A stretch of DNA of 64,000 nucleotides from Gamarada debralockiae (lineage: Eukaryota; Ascomycota; Leotiomycetes; Helotiales; Hyphodiscaceae): the NCBI GenBank assembly GCA_002803225.1, contig NXFV01001556.1, positions 1-64,000 of the forward strand, in the 5' to 3' direction. The notes beneath the pieces were generated by a model. That model searched no databases, was not told the DNA's origin, and saw nothing but the letters and a program-made list of their open reading frames with translations. The stretch's first letter is position 1. Every line of letters begins with the position of its first letter. Both the position numbers and the translations under genes were made by a program. Below, piece by piece: positions 35,817-47,821 of this stretch.

Positions 35817-37854
35817 ATTGAAGAGGCTATACAAGTGAAAGTTCAAGAGCTGGTGACACGTCTCTGATATAATGGACCTACTTCGTTTGGATTCAATAGA
35901 ACGGGTCTATTGATGGAAAGAGATATGAAAAGAGACCAAGAACGAGGAGGGAGGGTTTAAGTGTTACAATATAGTAAGAGATTCTGAACTAAAGAAGATA
36001 GCCTGAGGATGGGAGCGTAGTAAAGTTCGTCATGACGCTTATCTGAATTTGTGCGATCCGATGAAGATCACAAAAAAAAAAGCGCACGTTCAAACAATTC
36101 TAGCAATTCAAGATCTCACCAACACAAACTTTTGGCCCAACATCTCCCTAAATCCTAGTCAATTCACTTGTCAAGCCCCTGTCTGATGTCCTTTCATACA
36201 GTATGGACTGTGGAGTCCCCAAACAGGCTCTTCGTAGCTCGATTAGTCGGCTTGTGGGTTAGAAAACGGGTGGTCGCTTCCAAGAGTCCAGTGGACGTTG
36301 CTCCAGGAGGTAAAACTCGTAGAATGCGGAGAAAACCCGACGACGGATTCCCTAAAGAGGGTTGCCAGCGATGCGCCATGATGAGCGGCTTTTGAAATGG
36401 ACGAATGAGATGAAAGTCGGGTGAACTGGTGCTCGTTCCGGCTCGGCGCCACCATCTGGGGATTTTGACATCATACTGGGGATGAATTTCCCCCATTTTT
36501 CTCCAAGCCTCCACACGTTCTAATGAACGAGTATTTTTGAGGCAGCGGTCAAGCAATCTCACCGATATGACTCCGGTTTCTCCTCAAAAGGTAATCCGGC
36601 CTGAGTCGCGAGTTGACGGCGGCCTGGGCCCCTGAACACGCTTTCTTTTCTTTCTCACTGTAATATGTCTTCCATGCGCGATTTCGACAGATGGAAGTTT
36701 GGAGGAGTCCGATTTTCGTTTTGACAGGAGAGACAGCGTACCGATTTGATGAACCCCGTCTCAGGTCGATTCTGTTCTAAAAGGCAAATCAATTCCAAGA
36801 TCGTCTGGCAGTGACAAACCATCTCGTCACGGGCCCAGATTTCCAGAAGCGAAGCCCATGAGTTGTGGAGCTGATTTTAGCACCCACACACTTCCTAAGT
36901 TAAACTTCATGTGAGAATGCATGGAGAAGGAGGCGGCAGCCAAGACAGACTGCTTACACAGATCGCCGGTCGTGTTCATGAGAGTGCATAGAAAGCAACT
37001 CTTGGATGATACAGTGGCCATCGACGCTTTGCGGTCGCCCTTGGTAGCAGCCGCTGAGACAAGTGGTTCACATCTCTCCAGGAAGAGAGGAGGCCATAAT
37101 GTGATGCCAAATTGGGCAAGGAACAGAAGTCCAGATGTTTACAGGTACGTCTATGAAGAACGGAAAAGTGGGTTATGGCATTCTAAGAGTGAAATTCTAC
37201 GTATTATCGGCACGAGCGACGTGGTGAATGTGTACATTTCAGAGCTGGGGGTAATAATAGAGGAGGTGGAATGTGCAGAAAGGTTGCTCAGTACCTCTCC
37301 AAGTACATGGGGAACCGCTGTCTTCTCAGACATTGTCAGCACTACAAACCATAGCAAAGCCAAGATATCAAAGCTGGCAATCCTTGATCCGAAGGGCGGC
37401 CATAATATTGTGGGACAGTCAAACCAAGGAAAGGAAGATAAGGGGCATTTTCTCTTCCACTGTCGACGATACCAATACCTCCTGGGTGACATGATTAAAG
37501 AAGGAGGAGAAGCGAACAACGAAGTCACTTGCGATCGATGCTTGATACATTGTGATTTTAGAAGTCATTTAAGGGGACATCAAATAAAAGATAACTAAGA
37601 AACTTAAAAAAGGTGGTTAGATGTAAAATAATGAAATAGTGAAACAATATTTTATATTTTAATAAAGAGACTTTTACTTACAATTATATTATAATATTAT
37701 AATTACATTGATGTCAATGATTCTGCATTGGAAACGCGCTATGCGGCCGCTAGCGCAGTTCGGTGCCTTGAGCGCCCACCTTCTTCCTCTTTCCTCATCT
37801 TCCTCATACCTCAGGACCCTTCTTCACATCAACCTCAATACCCTCTCTGAAGCA
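35817..37854. other. Gene-poor region with a possible retroelement remnant
   Basis: No intact gene. A plus-strand open frame at 36921-37598 ends with HFLFHCRRYQYLLGDMI followed by Cys residues, reminiscent of the end of LINE reverse-transcriptase proteins (a His-Phe-Leu-x-x-Cys block). The rest of the frame is not convincing, and neighbouring frames also look partly coding. AT-rich DNA without features runs from about 37580 to 37720. It may be a decayed non-LTR element; evidence is weak. Confidence 0.35.
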
Positions 37855-39357
37855 ATGGAAGACTTCAACATTCCCAGCCCAGAACGGGTAGCACTACTTG
37901 AGCACCTACAAGAAGCGATCGGCGGTGCGACACCACACTTTTGGGCTGCCTGCCAGGTGTGCGACCTCAAGGCACTTGAAGAATTGGTCGAATGTGCTCG
38001 CAAAAACCCTGGGATGGTTCGTGTTTTTACTCAACAAATTTACACCACAATGGTACATTACTGTAAGTAAAATAGCCTTTGTTCCTCTGCTCTAGCTCTA
38101 GCTAATAGCTTTATAGGGGGTCCGCATCCTAAAGGGCTGTCCCAACCCTCGACACCGAAAGACCTGACACCAAAAAACCGGAAATCAAAAAACCTTACGC
38201 CGTCGAATTTGGGCTCGTCACCTACTATTTCTACCCCACCCGCTAAGAAACAGAAGACTTCAGATTCACCAAGAGGTGATGTATCTCGAAGCAGGCGACC
38301 CAGGGACTTAGCTGAAGAAAGAGACAACGCTCACTGTGTTCTTACTGGAGACCCCGGAATCGAAGTTGCTCACATATATCCATTCCACTCGATGAAAAAC
38401 AAGGAGGAAGATATTCTTGGCAAGCGGCACACATTTTGGGATTCATTAGGAGTCTTCTGGCCTAAGGAAAAAATAGCTGCTTGGGAAGCAGAACTTTTCC
38501 CAAAGGGCATACACGAAACGGGTAAAGAAGAAGTCTATAATCTCATCACATTAGCACGCCCCGTACATGACCGGTGGGGCCGAGGAGCATTTGCCCTCAA
38601 ACCGGTTTCCATGTCAGACGATAAGAAGACCTTGGAAGTCCAGTTCTTTTGGCAGAAAAAACAAAAGGATATTCAAACAACAATGAGTCTCTTGACTACG
38701 CCCTTTTCCACTGAAGGCCTTGATCAGAATGTGGGTGCCTATGGTGACGATCCTGACAAAGAGGCTCAGCTATTCAACTACCGCACGAAACAACTCATCA
38801 AATCCGGCGATTATTTCAAGCTTCAAACTGACGACCCCATAACAAAACCACTACCGAGTTTCCAACTCCTCGAGATGCAGTGGTTCCTTCAACGTGTACA
38901 AGGCATGGCGGGTGCTGCTGATATAGACTGGCCGGCTTATTCAGAGGAAGACTCAGACGAGGAGATTCCTGATCTTGACCTTGATGAAGTTGGGGAGTCA
39001 TCCTTTGAATCTGTTGGTCTGCCACACACCCCAGAATCCCGACGCAAAGACCAACACCTTCCCGATCGTTTCAAGCATCATACGGAGGAGGTAGAGGAAT
39101 ATGGAGAAGGAGTTAGAGAAGGAGTTGCGTCCTTTGAATCTGTTGGCCCGCTACTCACCCCAGGATTCCAACGCAAAGACCAACACCTTCCCGATCGTTC
39201 CAAGTGTCATACGGCTCTGCCACTTACCCCAGAATCCCAACGCAAAGACCAACACCTTCCCGATCGTTCCAAGTATCATACGAAGGAGGCAGAGGGATAT
39301 GGAGAAGGAGTCGGAGAAGGAGTTGGTGACAGAGACAGAGCACAAGTGAGTATGTAG
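37855..39357 (+). CDS. HNH-domain (HNH_2-type) protein with C-terminal repeats
   Basis: Exons 37855-38062 and 38117-39357, 54-base intron, 482 residues. An N-terminal helical region (ALLEHLQEAIGGATPHFWAA) and a Lys/Pro/Thr-rich linker lead to an HNH_2-type nuclease-like domain at about residues 150-290. It contains AHCVLTGDPGIEVAHIYPF, FWDSLGVFWPKEK, and NLITLARPVHDRWGRGAFAL. These proteins are expanded in filamentous fungi and their role is unknown. The acidic segment SEEDSDEEIPDLDLDE precedes a repeat block (39001-39327). In-frame ATGs at 37711 and 37717 exist, but MEDFNIPSPERV at 37855 is the most natural start. Surroundings are repeat-rich. Confidence 0.8.
39001..39327 (+). repeat. In-frame repeats in the HNH gene tail
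   Basis: Three copies of a unit centred on QRKDQHLPDR (units from 39001, 39130 and 39217). Copies one and two begin SFESVG; copies one and three end with a GYGEGV-like Gly/Glu stretch. Nucleotide identity within the core is very high, so the copies are recent, and copy number is likely to vary between strains. Confidence 0.85.
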
Positions 39358-39487
39358 TATCAAGGAAATATCTACTGGGGGGATTTTCAAAGATTCCAGA
39401 GAATTATGTACTTGTAAAGCTTTCCTAAAGTATCGCATCCTTGCTATCAAGCTGTACTTTGTTGTAGACTTTAGAGAATTCATATGT

Positions 39488-39580
39488 AATGACTAGCTTA
39501 TGGATTGATCATTTTATGAGGGCTCCAAAATCCCTCCATGCAACATATAGTAGCACCTAGATTGCAGATCAAATATTGCC
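39488..39580 (-). repeat. Copy B of the 94-base dispersed repeat
   Basis: Reverse complement of 12631-12724 with about 95 percent identity. It lies about 130 bases past the stop of the HNH gene, as copy A lies shortly past ERV25. Flanking sequence is unrelated, so the borders are those of the element. Confidence 0.85.
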
Positions 39581-39981
39581 CATGAAATGTATATGTTTAT
39601 CTCGTTCTGTTGACAGTTGCCCCGTGTAAGGAGCGAGAGGCTCCAAATTGAGATCCCAATCAGCTTCACATGCAGCTTCTGAATTTCCCAATTTATCACC
39701 ATTTTATTTCGCTGTCGGAGTCTAAGTAAACATCTAAGCTAGATGTAAAAGCTTCAAGAAAAGCACACCAAGCTAAGCCCTCAGCTCCAACCATGCAAGA
39801 ATGTAAGAAAAGAAACCCAACCCATACGATAGACAAATGACAGCTTAAAGTGCCAAAGTCCAGTAACGCTCATGGAAGACGCAAAAGAGAGAACACCTCA
39901 AGACCTATCCGACGGTGCCAAATCCTCGCCGAAGCAAGGAGCGAAAAGCTTGCCAGGAGAAATGGTCAATAGAGAGGAAAT

Positions 39982-42060
39982 CTACCAAGCAGCGCCACCA
40001 CCATCACCGCCAGAGCCCCAAGAATCCTTACCACCGCCGGCGCCAGCTGAGACGCCGAAGTTATCCGCTGCACCATAGTCGTTGGAAGCACCGAAATTAT
40101 CGGAAGCACCGAAGCAGTTGCCACCAGCATCACCACCAAATCCACCATCAGCACCATCCTCTTCCTTGATGGGAGCCTTGCATCGAACCTTGGTGTGGCC
40201 CACTATCCAAGAGTCAGTAAATGTCTAAGAAGTTCAGAAGGTAAAGGGAATTACTGACTCTCCTGGCAGTTTGAGCACTTCACACGAGAATCTAGATGCT
40301 ATCAGTTATCAATCAACTCCGTGTAAAAGGACTTCCACTTACAGTCACGAGGCTTGGGGCACTCCTTAGACAGATGGCCTTCCTCATCACAGTTGCGGCA
40401 AATGAGCTTCTTCTCCTCGGTGCAGTCCTTAGAGCGATGACCCTCTTGACCACAGTTGTGGCAGGCTCCACCACCACCCTGAGGGCAGTCACGAGAGAAA
40501 TGACCAACTAAAGAGGAAGTCAGCAAGATGTTTTGGAATTCGAAAAAGGTGTGAATGCATACCCTCACCGCACTTCTTGCACTCAACACCCTCAGCAGAA
40601 CGAGGCTCAGGGCATTCCTTGCTGCAATGACCAGATTGCTTGCAATTGCGGCAAGCAAACTTATCCGGACGAGGGTCGGGGCCTTGAATATTAGCCGTGA
40701 CCGGGAGTAAGTTTGGAGAAGGGAAACTCACAATCACGCTGACGGTGACCGACCTCATCGCAGTTGAAGCACTTAACCATTGCGCGATCAGCGTTCTCCT
40801 GCTTCTCCTCAGGGCAGCTCTTTGAGATGTGACCAAGCTGATCACAGTTGCTGCACTTAGGGATGCCACGGTCGACAGGCCCACCGGCATCCAAGAGACG
40901 CGCCAAGTTGTCCTCTGGGGTCTCCGGCCAAAGGTCCTTCTCCTTCGGACGAGCGTACTTGTCAGACTTGCGCCAGGAGATGGAGTATTTCTTGTCAAGG
41001 TTGCCCTGCAAGTCCATATTGGTGTAAGTTGGAGCTAGTTCTTTCTCCAGGGCGATGATGTAAAGGTTGAGGTCTTGGGTACGGAAAGCCTTCTCCAAAT
41101 CGATGTAAGTAGCATCCGGAGTGGCCTTGATGTACTTCATGACGGCCTCCTTCATGTCATCAAGGTCGCAATCAGCGGAAGCGGCAACGAGTTCAGACCA
41201 AGCCTGTTCAGCAGGAATGTCGGCAATATCAGAACGGTCGACCTTGCGAGGGTTCTTGCACTCAACCGCCGAGTGGCCTGGGAAACGAATTAGCAGTCAT
41301 CAAGATGGAATTGGGGAGAAGTGATGTTCATACCTGCCTCCTTGCAGTTGTTGCAGAGCTTGGGTGGTGCGGTAGGGCAGTCTGAGGCACGATGACCAAC
41401 CTGATCGCAGAGGCGGCAGTTACCAGTGAACTCGCGAGCAAGGGGAGGATTGGTGCAATCAGCCTTGAAATGACCCTCCTCACCGCAATTGAAGCAGCTG
41501 CGAGGCTTGGCAAGTTCGATGCACTCGGCCTTGTTGTGGCTACTCAAATTATCAGCCCATGAAGGAGGGAAGAAGAAATGAAAGTAATTATGTTTAACAG
41601 AACTTACCCTTCTTGACCGCAGTTGTAGCACGGACGAGGCTTTTGAGGTTGGGGACACTCAGCCTTGTTATGGCTGTTAAGAATGTCAGCGAATGGAAAT
41701 AAAGATGAATGTTGAAGTGAGGTTGGAGGGATGATGAGTTGGCGACAACGAGCTTGACGAAGGGAAGAAGCAAGCATCGGAACCAAGATAGCTGTTAAGA
41801 GTGAAGATAAAATGAAAGACGTACCCATCCTCGCCACAGTTGAAGTAACCGCCGCGATGGTTACCACGAGACTCTCCGCCTTCACCTCCATCGAAGCCAC
41901 TAGCACCATTGTCACCGCCGCCGAAGTCGTTGGAAGTCTCGCCATAGCCACCGCCATAGGAGTTACCGAAGTTGTCGACGGCAGGCTCAGTGAAAGATGA
42001 CGCACCAGCACCGGAATCCCAGCCGCCGCCAGTACCGGATGCACCAGTGTCCCAAGACAT
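39982..42060 (-). CDS. Twelve-knuckle CCHC zinc-finger protein (Byr3/Gis2-like)
   Basis: Probable single-stranded nucleic-acid-binding protein of the CNBP/Gis2/Byr3 group, but much larger. Eight exons (minus): 41825-42060, 41608-41673, 41334-41539, 40732-41277, 40563-40682, 40343-40507, 40259-40291 and 39982-40202; 530 residues. After a Gly-rich N-terminus (starts MSWDTGASG) come five CCHC knuckles, the first degenerate with Tyr in place of the first Cys. A conserved-looking helical insert follows (AWSELVAASADCDLDDMKEA to ARLLDAGGP), then seven more knuckles such as CSNCDQLGHISKSC and CHNCGQEGHRSKDC, and a Gly/Asn-rich tail. Several introns fall inside knuckles, two at identical codon positions. 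The fourth knuckle, CRLCDQVGHRASDC, and final RDYSRVKCSNCQEMGHTKVRC block fit fungal zinc-knuckle proteins. Confidence 0.92.
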
Positions 42061-44261
42061 CTTGGATGATAGTTTGTAGATAAGATCTGTGTGTAGGGGC
42101 CTGTGTAGAAGTGAACACGTCAATAACGGCGCACAAGTAATTCGAGAAGGAGTAGAAGTGGTTGTTGGAACAAAGAGAAAGTGAAGTGGGAAGGGATGGA
42201 GCTTTGAAGAGACCTCGAAGATGCGACCAACAGCGAATCCCAATGGAAGTTGGGATGAATCACTGTGAGAAGATTCGACAAGAAGGAGAGACAGGACGTT
42301 GTTGTGGGGAAGATGATGTTAACAAGAAGGTAAATGGGAGTGATCGATGTTGGTTGGGGAAAGGTGAGGGGACTGACGCGTTTGTGTTGACACGACTGGC
42401 TGCAGATGAGAGCTTGCAAACAAAGTCTTCTCAATTAACACAAGTAGTATCAATTGCAAGAAAAGTCTCAATACAAGCTTCAAGATAAAGGGGAAATGTA
42501 CTGCACAACCCAATTGAACCACGAGATAATCAAGGGAGATGTTGGCGCAAGAGTGTGTATGTGGGGAGAAAGGTTGAGGAGGAGAGCTGCGAATCTCGAA
42601 CTTGAATAAATTAGGAGCTCTCACATCCAACTGAAGACTTCACGCCAGTAATGACCTTCGCGGCCGAATCACGAAGACGGAGTTGGTCAGTCCGGTTGTT
42701 GATCAAGAAGGGAAGAAGGGTTGTGTTATTGTTTTGGGAGTAAGAAATCGCAGAAGTTGTGCGAGGTTTGGCAGACGGCCGAAGCGAGCTTAATGAGGCC
42801 ACGCAGCGAAGCCGTCCCCTTAATAGACAACGTAAATGGTAAATTCGCCCAAGGGGCCATCTCTGAGTTGGACTCCTTCATGAAAGTATTATTGGAGTCT
42901 TTGTCCAGGTCTTATAGAGTGTTCGGCCCTTTGCCTATAAAGAAGATGCATCTGAACCATAGTCCAGGTTGCAGCTTCCATATCATCGATCCACCTCCCT
43001 ACCCAATTGAAACGATACGAAGCCTCGAAAAGCTGCTCGATAAGCTTAACTTCCACTAGAAAAACAATAAGGTTCGGAGGAAGGGAGGCTCGCATATCAA
43101 GGAGAAGCAAGTCTGTTACCTATTTCTCCTTTCTTGCCCTGCTTCTACCTCTGCAATTTCTCATACGGAAGCTAACTAGGAACTCTAGAGACATTTGCCC
43201 TTCTTCCCTCATCCTACTCCTCCGCGAGTAAAGCTTCAACTATAACTTGATTGCCCATGCTGCTACGCAGATAGATGGTAGGGTGTGCTAGGACTTAGTT
43301 CTCAAACGATCGAGAAAGCTGAGAGCCACACATTGTCTAGAGTGGTACGAGTTTGGGGTGTCTACATTCAAAACACGGCCATCGACGTCAACAGGCCTTA
43401 TAGCGAAGCTACACGACAGCCAGCATTGAACTCCTCGATGAACCCCTAGCACAGCCGCTTCCACGAGCAGAGACACTTGAGTTGGTTGAGAATCGACGGT
43501 CTGAGCTTCCAAGGAAGAGAAATGATACAACATCGAGTCGGAACTACGTTGTTGCAAGAAATAAATTGGAAGGATATTTGCGTTGGATTTGCTAGTGTCT
43601 GGATGTCGAGTGCATTGTGGTCAATTCGAATTTCCTCGTTTACTACAAGGAAACCGGGCTGAGACCAAGCTACGGAAGCTTCTTCAAGTAGATGAGCTTC
43701 GGGCTTTCTACCTGTCAATGCTGCAATCAGTGCTGCTTGCTCTTTAGCTAGAAGAGTAAACATACATCTGGTTGATGTTGTTGCAATCAAGCCAGATTAA
43801 GCTTTGGCTCACAAGTGGACAGGCCCAGCGGCCAGTACCATACACTACCCTTCCCGCTGCGGGATATCTCTCTCCGAACAACCCAAAGAAGAAGCTCGTG
43901 GCTTCAAAGGTTGCTTGTCGGTGCAGAATCTTTCTGCAAACGACGTTGAACGAGAGAGCTGCTTATAAATTTCTTGTCATTTCCCTGCAGGGGTGACATT
44001 TCAATAACGCCCCGCAGTGCCTCAATCCGTGCCCCTCAAGGTGGTTGGGGGAACGATGCTTCCTTGCTACCCCACTTACGAGCAACCCCGCCACCATTGC
44101 GACATTATAAAAGCTGCTCTACTTCTGCTTTCTTTTCTTTTGTCTGTCAATTCCCAAATCCGAATTCCTCCCAATTGATCTTTCAAGCAAGAATCCTTTT
44201 CAATTGAGCTCTTTTTACCACTTTGGAAACTTTCCCACGCAAGCTCTCAGCAATATCGAAA
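42061..44261. other. Intergenic region with AKR promoter at its right end
   Basis: About 2.2 kb without a gene I can support. The first few hundred bases serve as the promoter of the minus-strand zinc-knuckle gene. Minus-strand frames at 42611-42802 and 43288-43790 are open but overlap one another and resemble nothing known. The right end (about 44000-44261) is the promoter and CT-rich leader of the aldo-keto reductase. Confidence 0.45.
44105..44113 (+). promoter_or_regulatory. TATA box of the aldo-keto reductase gene
   Basis: TTATAAAAG lies about 150 bases before the ATG at 44262 and is followed by a long CT-rich tract, the usual fungal initiator context. A strong TATA suits an inducible, stress-type gene. 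Confidence 0.6.
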
Positions 44262-45525
44262 ATGGCACCACCAGAAGGACTTCCCAAGATGGAATACCGA
44301 TTTCTCGGCCGTTCAGGTCTCCAAGTGTCTGCCATTTCCCTAGGAGGATGGCTCACATACGGTGGACATGTTGAGAATGGTAATACTCCCAAACCCCCCT
44401 CTCAATGCTCCTAACTGACACACACTGAAATAGAGAACACCTTTGCCTGTATGAAAGCCGCGTACGATGTAGGAATCAACTTCTTCGACTGCGCGGAAGG
44501 CTACGCTGGCGGAGAATCCGAGCGAGTTATGGGACAAGCCATCAAGAAGTTCGGTTGGAAGAGAAATGATCTCGTTGTTTCTACAAAGGTACAAGGTCTT
44601 AACATCCCACTTCTCGAGTGCTGTGTGTGCCTCGCTAGCTCTGTGATGGGTGATGTAGGTGGGGTCGAGGGAATCCAAGTTGGATCAACCTCCCCCCACT
44701 TTTGGCAGCGTCAACACAGTCGACAAAAGAGATCTTGAATTATTCTAACAAACACAGATTTACTGGGGACAAGCTAACGGCGAAAACCCCGTCAACAACG
44801 GCGGCCTGTCCCGCAAACACGTCATCGAAGGAGTGAATGCCTCTCTTGAGCGTCTGGGGCTCGAATACGTGGACTTAATCTACGCTCACCGTCCCGACCG
44901 CAACACTCCCATCGAGGAGACCGTCCGAGCATTCAACCATATCATCAACACGGGCAAAGCCTTCTACTGGGGAACCTCAGAGTGGAACGCGGATGAAATT
45001 GCAACTGCGTGGAGATACGCTGATAAATTGGGCTTGATTGGTCCTGTTATGGAACAGCCGCAGTATAACATGTTGGCTAGAGAGAAGGTCGAGAAGGAGT
45101 TCGAACACCTTTACGAAGAAGTTGGACTTGGTCTCACTATCTTTTCTCCATTGAAGATTGGCATCCTGACGGGGAAATACAATGATGGAATCCCCAAAGA
45201 TTCTAGATTGGGAAGCAGCAATGATGCATTCGTGCAAGGCATGAACAAGCGTGTTGGAGACGAGAGCTGGAAGAAGGATATCGAAGTCGTTGCCAAACTT
45301 AAGCCTGTTGCTGATAAGCTTGAGATCTCTCAGGCGACATTGGCCATGGCTTGGGTGTTGAAGAACAAGAATGTTAGTTCGGCGATTACAGGAGCCAGTA
45401 GACCGGAGCAGGTCTATGATTCTGTGAAGGCTCTTAGTGCGGTGGAGAAGTTGACGCCGGAGGTTATGAAGGAGATTGATGAGATTCTGGGGAATAAACC
45501 TGCTGTTATGGTGAGGAGGTTTTAG
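44262..45525 (+). CDS. Aldo-keto reductase, potassium-channel beta-subunit type
   Basis: NADPH-dependent aldo/keto reductase of the Kv-beta-like group (AKR6-like). Exons 44262-44379, 44434-44588 and 44758-45525 encode 346 residues. It starts MAPPEGLPKMEYRFLGRSG. The catalytic tetrad is complete: Asp58 and Tyr63 (FFDCAEGYAGG), Lys91 (VVSTK) and His135 (YAHRPDR). Cofactor-binding parts include YWGTSEW, EQPQYNMLAREKVE, FSPLKIGILTGKY and SAITGASRPEQ. The second intron is long (169 bases) but carries no snoRNA boxes. A TATA box sits upstream. In yeasts and plants such enzymes reduce reactive carbonyls; the substrate here is unknown. Confidence 0.95.
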
Positions 45526-45744
45526 GGGAGATAGAGAGTGGAGAGGGCTTGCGTAAGAGAAGTATGATTGATATACAGTATACACAATAAAAGTCTTACG
45601 CCGTAAATTCATCCCATTCTGGCCTTGCGGCCTTTGAAACCCCGACCCCGTGACCTATGGGCCGTCCATATATGTGCTCCCCGTGCCAAGCCAGCCCCAA
45701 TCATATCCCATGCCATTGAACGCCGTCCAAGATTCCAATCAAGC

Positions 45745-46533
45745 CTATGATGAGCTCCCAGCAGTGCTCAATAACCTCCTCATAGAACCAAACCTCTCTG
45801 ACGCCGTAACAGCCATTCTCGGCCTCGTAATATCCCCTATATCCTCTTCCGTCCCCCTATTTGCAGCTTCGTGATATCCAGGCGGATGATTCTCTCCACT
45901 CACTCTCCGTAACTCCACCGCTTCTCCTTGCCCATTCCCAACATCCGTACCCTCCGTACTTCTCCTCCCATCAGCAGTCCTAATACTCGGCGGTTTGCTA
46001 CCCGGCGCATACGGAGGCGGCGCTTCACCCCTCTCATCCAATCCCTCTATCCTCCCATCATCATGCACAGTATTATTCCCCAGCCCTGTCCTAAACCTCG
46101 ATCTCCAGCCTTCGACATCTCGGGCGAGAGCTCGTTGGCTCTGCGAGCGCATTATTGCTGCTTTCCATTTCTTGCGCCGGCCGAGCCAGACTATGCAGAT
46201 GCAGAATATGACGGCGACGGCAGCTACTATGAGGAAATAGAAGTTGAATGCGTGGTCTCCGATGTCATTGTTGGAGTTGGTGGCGGAAGTGGTTGCGGGG
46301 GGAGGGGCGGGTTGGGTTTGGGCGGGTGGCTGATTCGAAGAGGAGAGTGCGGAGGATGGGGTTGTTGATGTCGAGAACGTTGTTGGAGCAGATGAGCTGC
46401 TGGGTGGGAGGGATGTAGTGAGTTGTGCGAAGGATGAGCTCGGCAGGATATACGAAAGGAAGAGGAGGGTCGAGGAGAACGATAATCGTGACCGAGAACA
46501 ATGGCAGACATTCCTAGCTCGTCTAAACTCCAT
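45745..46533 (-). CDS. Single-pass membrane protein with PPxY motifs
   Basis: Intronless, 262 residues. An N-terminal signal or anchor (about residues 16-37) is followed by a Ser/Thr/Pro-rich, probably O-glycosylated external region (38-90). A single membrane helix follows (about 98-118, YFLIVAAVAVIFCICIVWLG), then a basic stop (RRKKWK). The cytosolic tail carries two PPxY motifs, PPPY at 172-175 and PPGY at 217-220, which bind WW domains of Rsp5-type ubiquitin ligases. This architecture resembles fungal surface sensors and Rsp5 adaptors, but there is no named domain. It is divergent from TFB5. Confidence 0.75.
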   Translation of the reverse strand: MEFRRARNVCHCSRSRLSFSSTLLFLSYILPSSSFAQLTTSLPPSSSSAPTTFSTSTTPSSALSSSNQPPAQTQPAPPPATTSATNSNNDIGDHAFNFYFLIVAAVAVIFCICIVWLGRRKKWKAAIMRSQSQRALARDVEGWRSRFRTGLGNNTVHDDGRIEGLDERGEAPPPYAPGSKPPSIRTADGRRSTEGTDVGNGQGEAVELRRVSGENHPPGYHEAANRGTEEDIGDITRPRMAVTASERFGSMRRLLSTAGSSS

Positions 46534-47114
46534 ATTCCAGATCTGAAGTCCAAACCGAAGAAGCTGTGAAGGAGAGTTCGAAAAGAAGTGGTGGTAATCA
46601 CAGCTGATGCAAGAAAGCTTTGGTTCAAGCTCTAGTCGTCATCACTTCGTCTGACAGTTGCAACCGGTGCAGTAAGGTCCTTCACAAGAGTCAATTCACA
46701 CAAGAATATGTTGAAGAAAAGCAGAGAGAGTTGAATTGTGGAGAAAGCAGATCGGGTAAGTGTTTGAACGTCCAGTAGTTGTACAGCTGCATATGCCAGA
46801 CCTGGTCAGATGCTTTCAAAGCGCACGCAACCTCCAAACATATCGCACGCCCACATTCGACTCTTTCCTCCGGATCTGCCGGGGCTAGAAAGCTTATCTG
46901 ATCGAGATTGGTGGTGTGGTTTGACAGCGGAGAACAGCTCCTCCAATCATCCGCCTCCTTGTTGAAGATTTCGGTCTCGGCTCCTTTTGCGTCCCGAAGC
47001 CAAGAAAATATCCGAGAGAAGGCAGCATCCGACTTCAAAGCGCGTCACGGGACCACGCGCACTGAACGATTCCGCACTTGAGACATTGAAGGGGGGAAAG
47101 GAGGATATTTCAAG

Positions 47115-47438
47115 ATGCCCAAAGCTGTTAAAGGTAAACACAACTCCATCTCACTTCAAAGGTAGAAGCTGATCCAGACCAGGCGTTCTCGTGGAGTGCG
47201 ATCCGTCCATCAAGTCCATTATCTTGAAGATCGACGCTGAAGACCATGCCTATGTTGTCGAGGATTTAGATGATCAGACTGTCGTTGTTAAAGAGACCAT
47301 GGTGAATCTTTTGAAGCAGAAGCTAAAGGATGTAAGTATCGATAATATCGACGGATCAAAGACTATAGCAAGGCTGACTCTAGGGCACAGCACCTCGAGC
47401 AAACAGTCGAAAGACCAGACCTCTCTGGTTCGGATTAA
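47115..47438 (+). CDS. TFB5: TFIIH subunit TFB5 (TTDA/p8)
   Basis: Smallest TFIIH core subunit; it stabilises p52/Tfb2 in transcription and nucleotide-excision repair. Exons 47115-47133, 47183-47331 and 47391-47438 give 71 residues, matching the family (about 70). It reads [20 protein letters not shown], then [20 protein letters not shown], and ends [15 protein letters not shown]. The last intron ends at GCACAG rather than the nearer CTCTAG; only the former keeps the frame and gives a family-like C-terminus. The first exon codes for only six full residues, so a single-ORF search misses the true start. Confidence 0.93.
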
Positions 47439-47821
47439 GAGTGCTTGGAAGTTGGGAAATTGCTATGGAAATGATCGATGAAGCTTGGCATTGACTAGAT
47501 AGAGAATGGGCATGGGATGGGATGCATGGCGTTGGGGGTGGATTTGATTGTGGCAACGAGACTGTGGCCTTCTTTGAGAGCTGCCAATATCAATGCAGTT
47601 CTTCAACTCCATCCATTTTGGTTTCTGTCACTTGGTATTGTTGATTAAGATGTGGTTGTTCGTGGAAATCTATTGATTAGACCGTTTGGATGCAGCATCT
47701 GCTGTGATACGTATTTCAACGATTCCAAGTGGGTGGAGATTGTCCCGTCTGTGACTCTTTCCCTCTTTCCAAATGCTTTCTCTTGATATAGTACATTACT
47801 CTTAAGTCTCTATGATACAAC
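47439..47821. other. Convergent 3' spacer
   Basis: TFB5 and the uL16m gene both end here. Nothing beyond 3' untranslated sequence is visible. Confidence 0.5.

Noticed and set aside
44589..44757. snoRNA in the long aldo-keto reductase intron
   Set aside because: TGATG-like words occur, but no CTGA box D or terminal stem follows.
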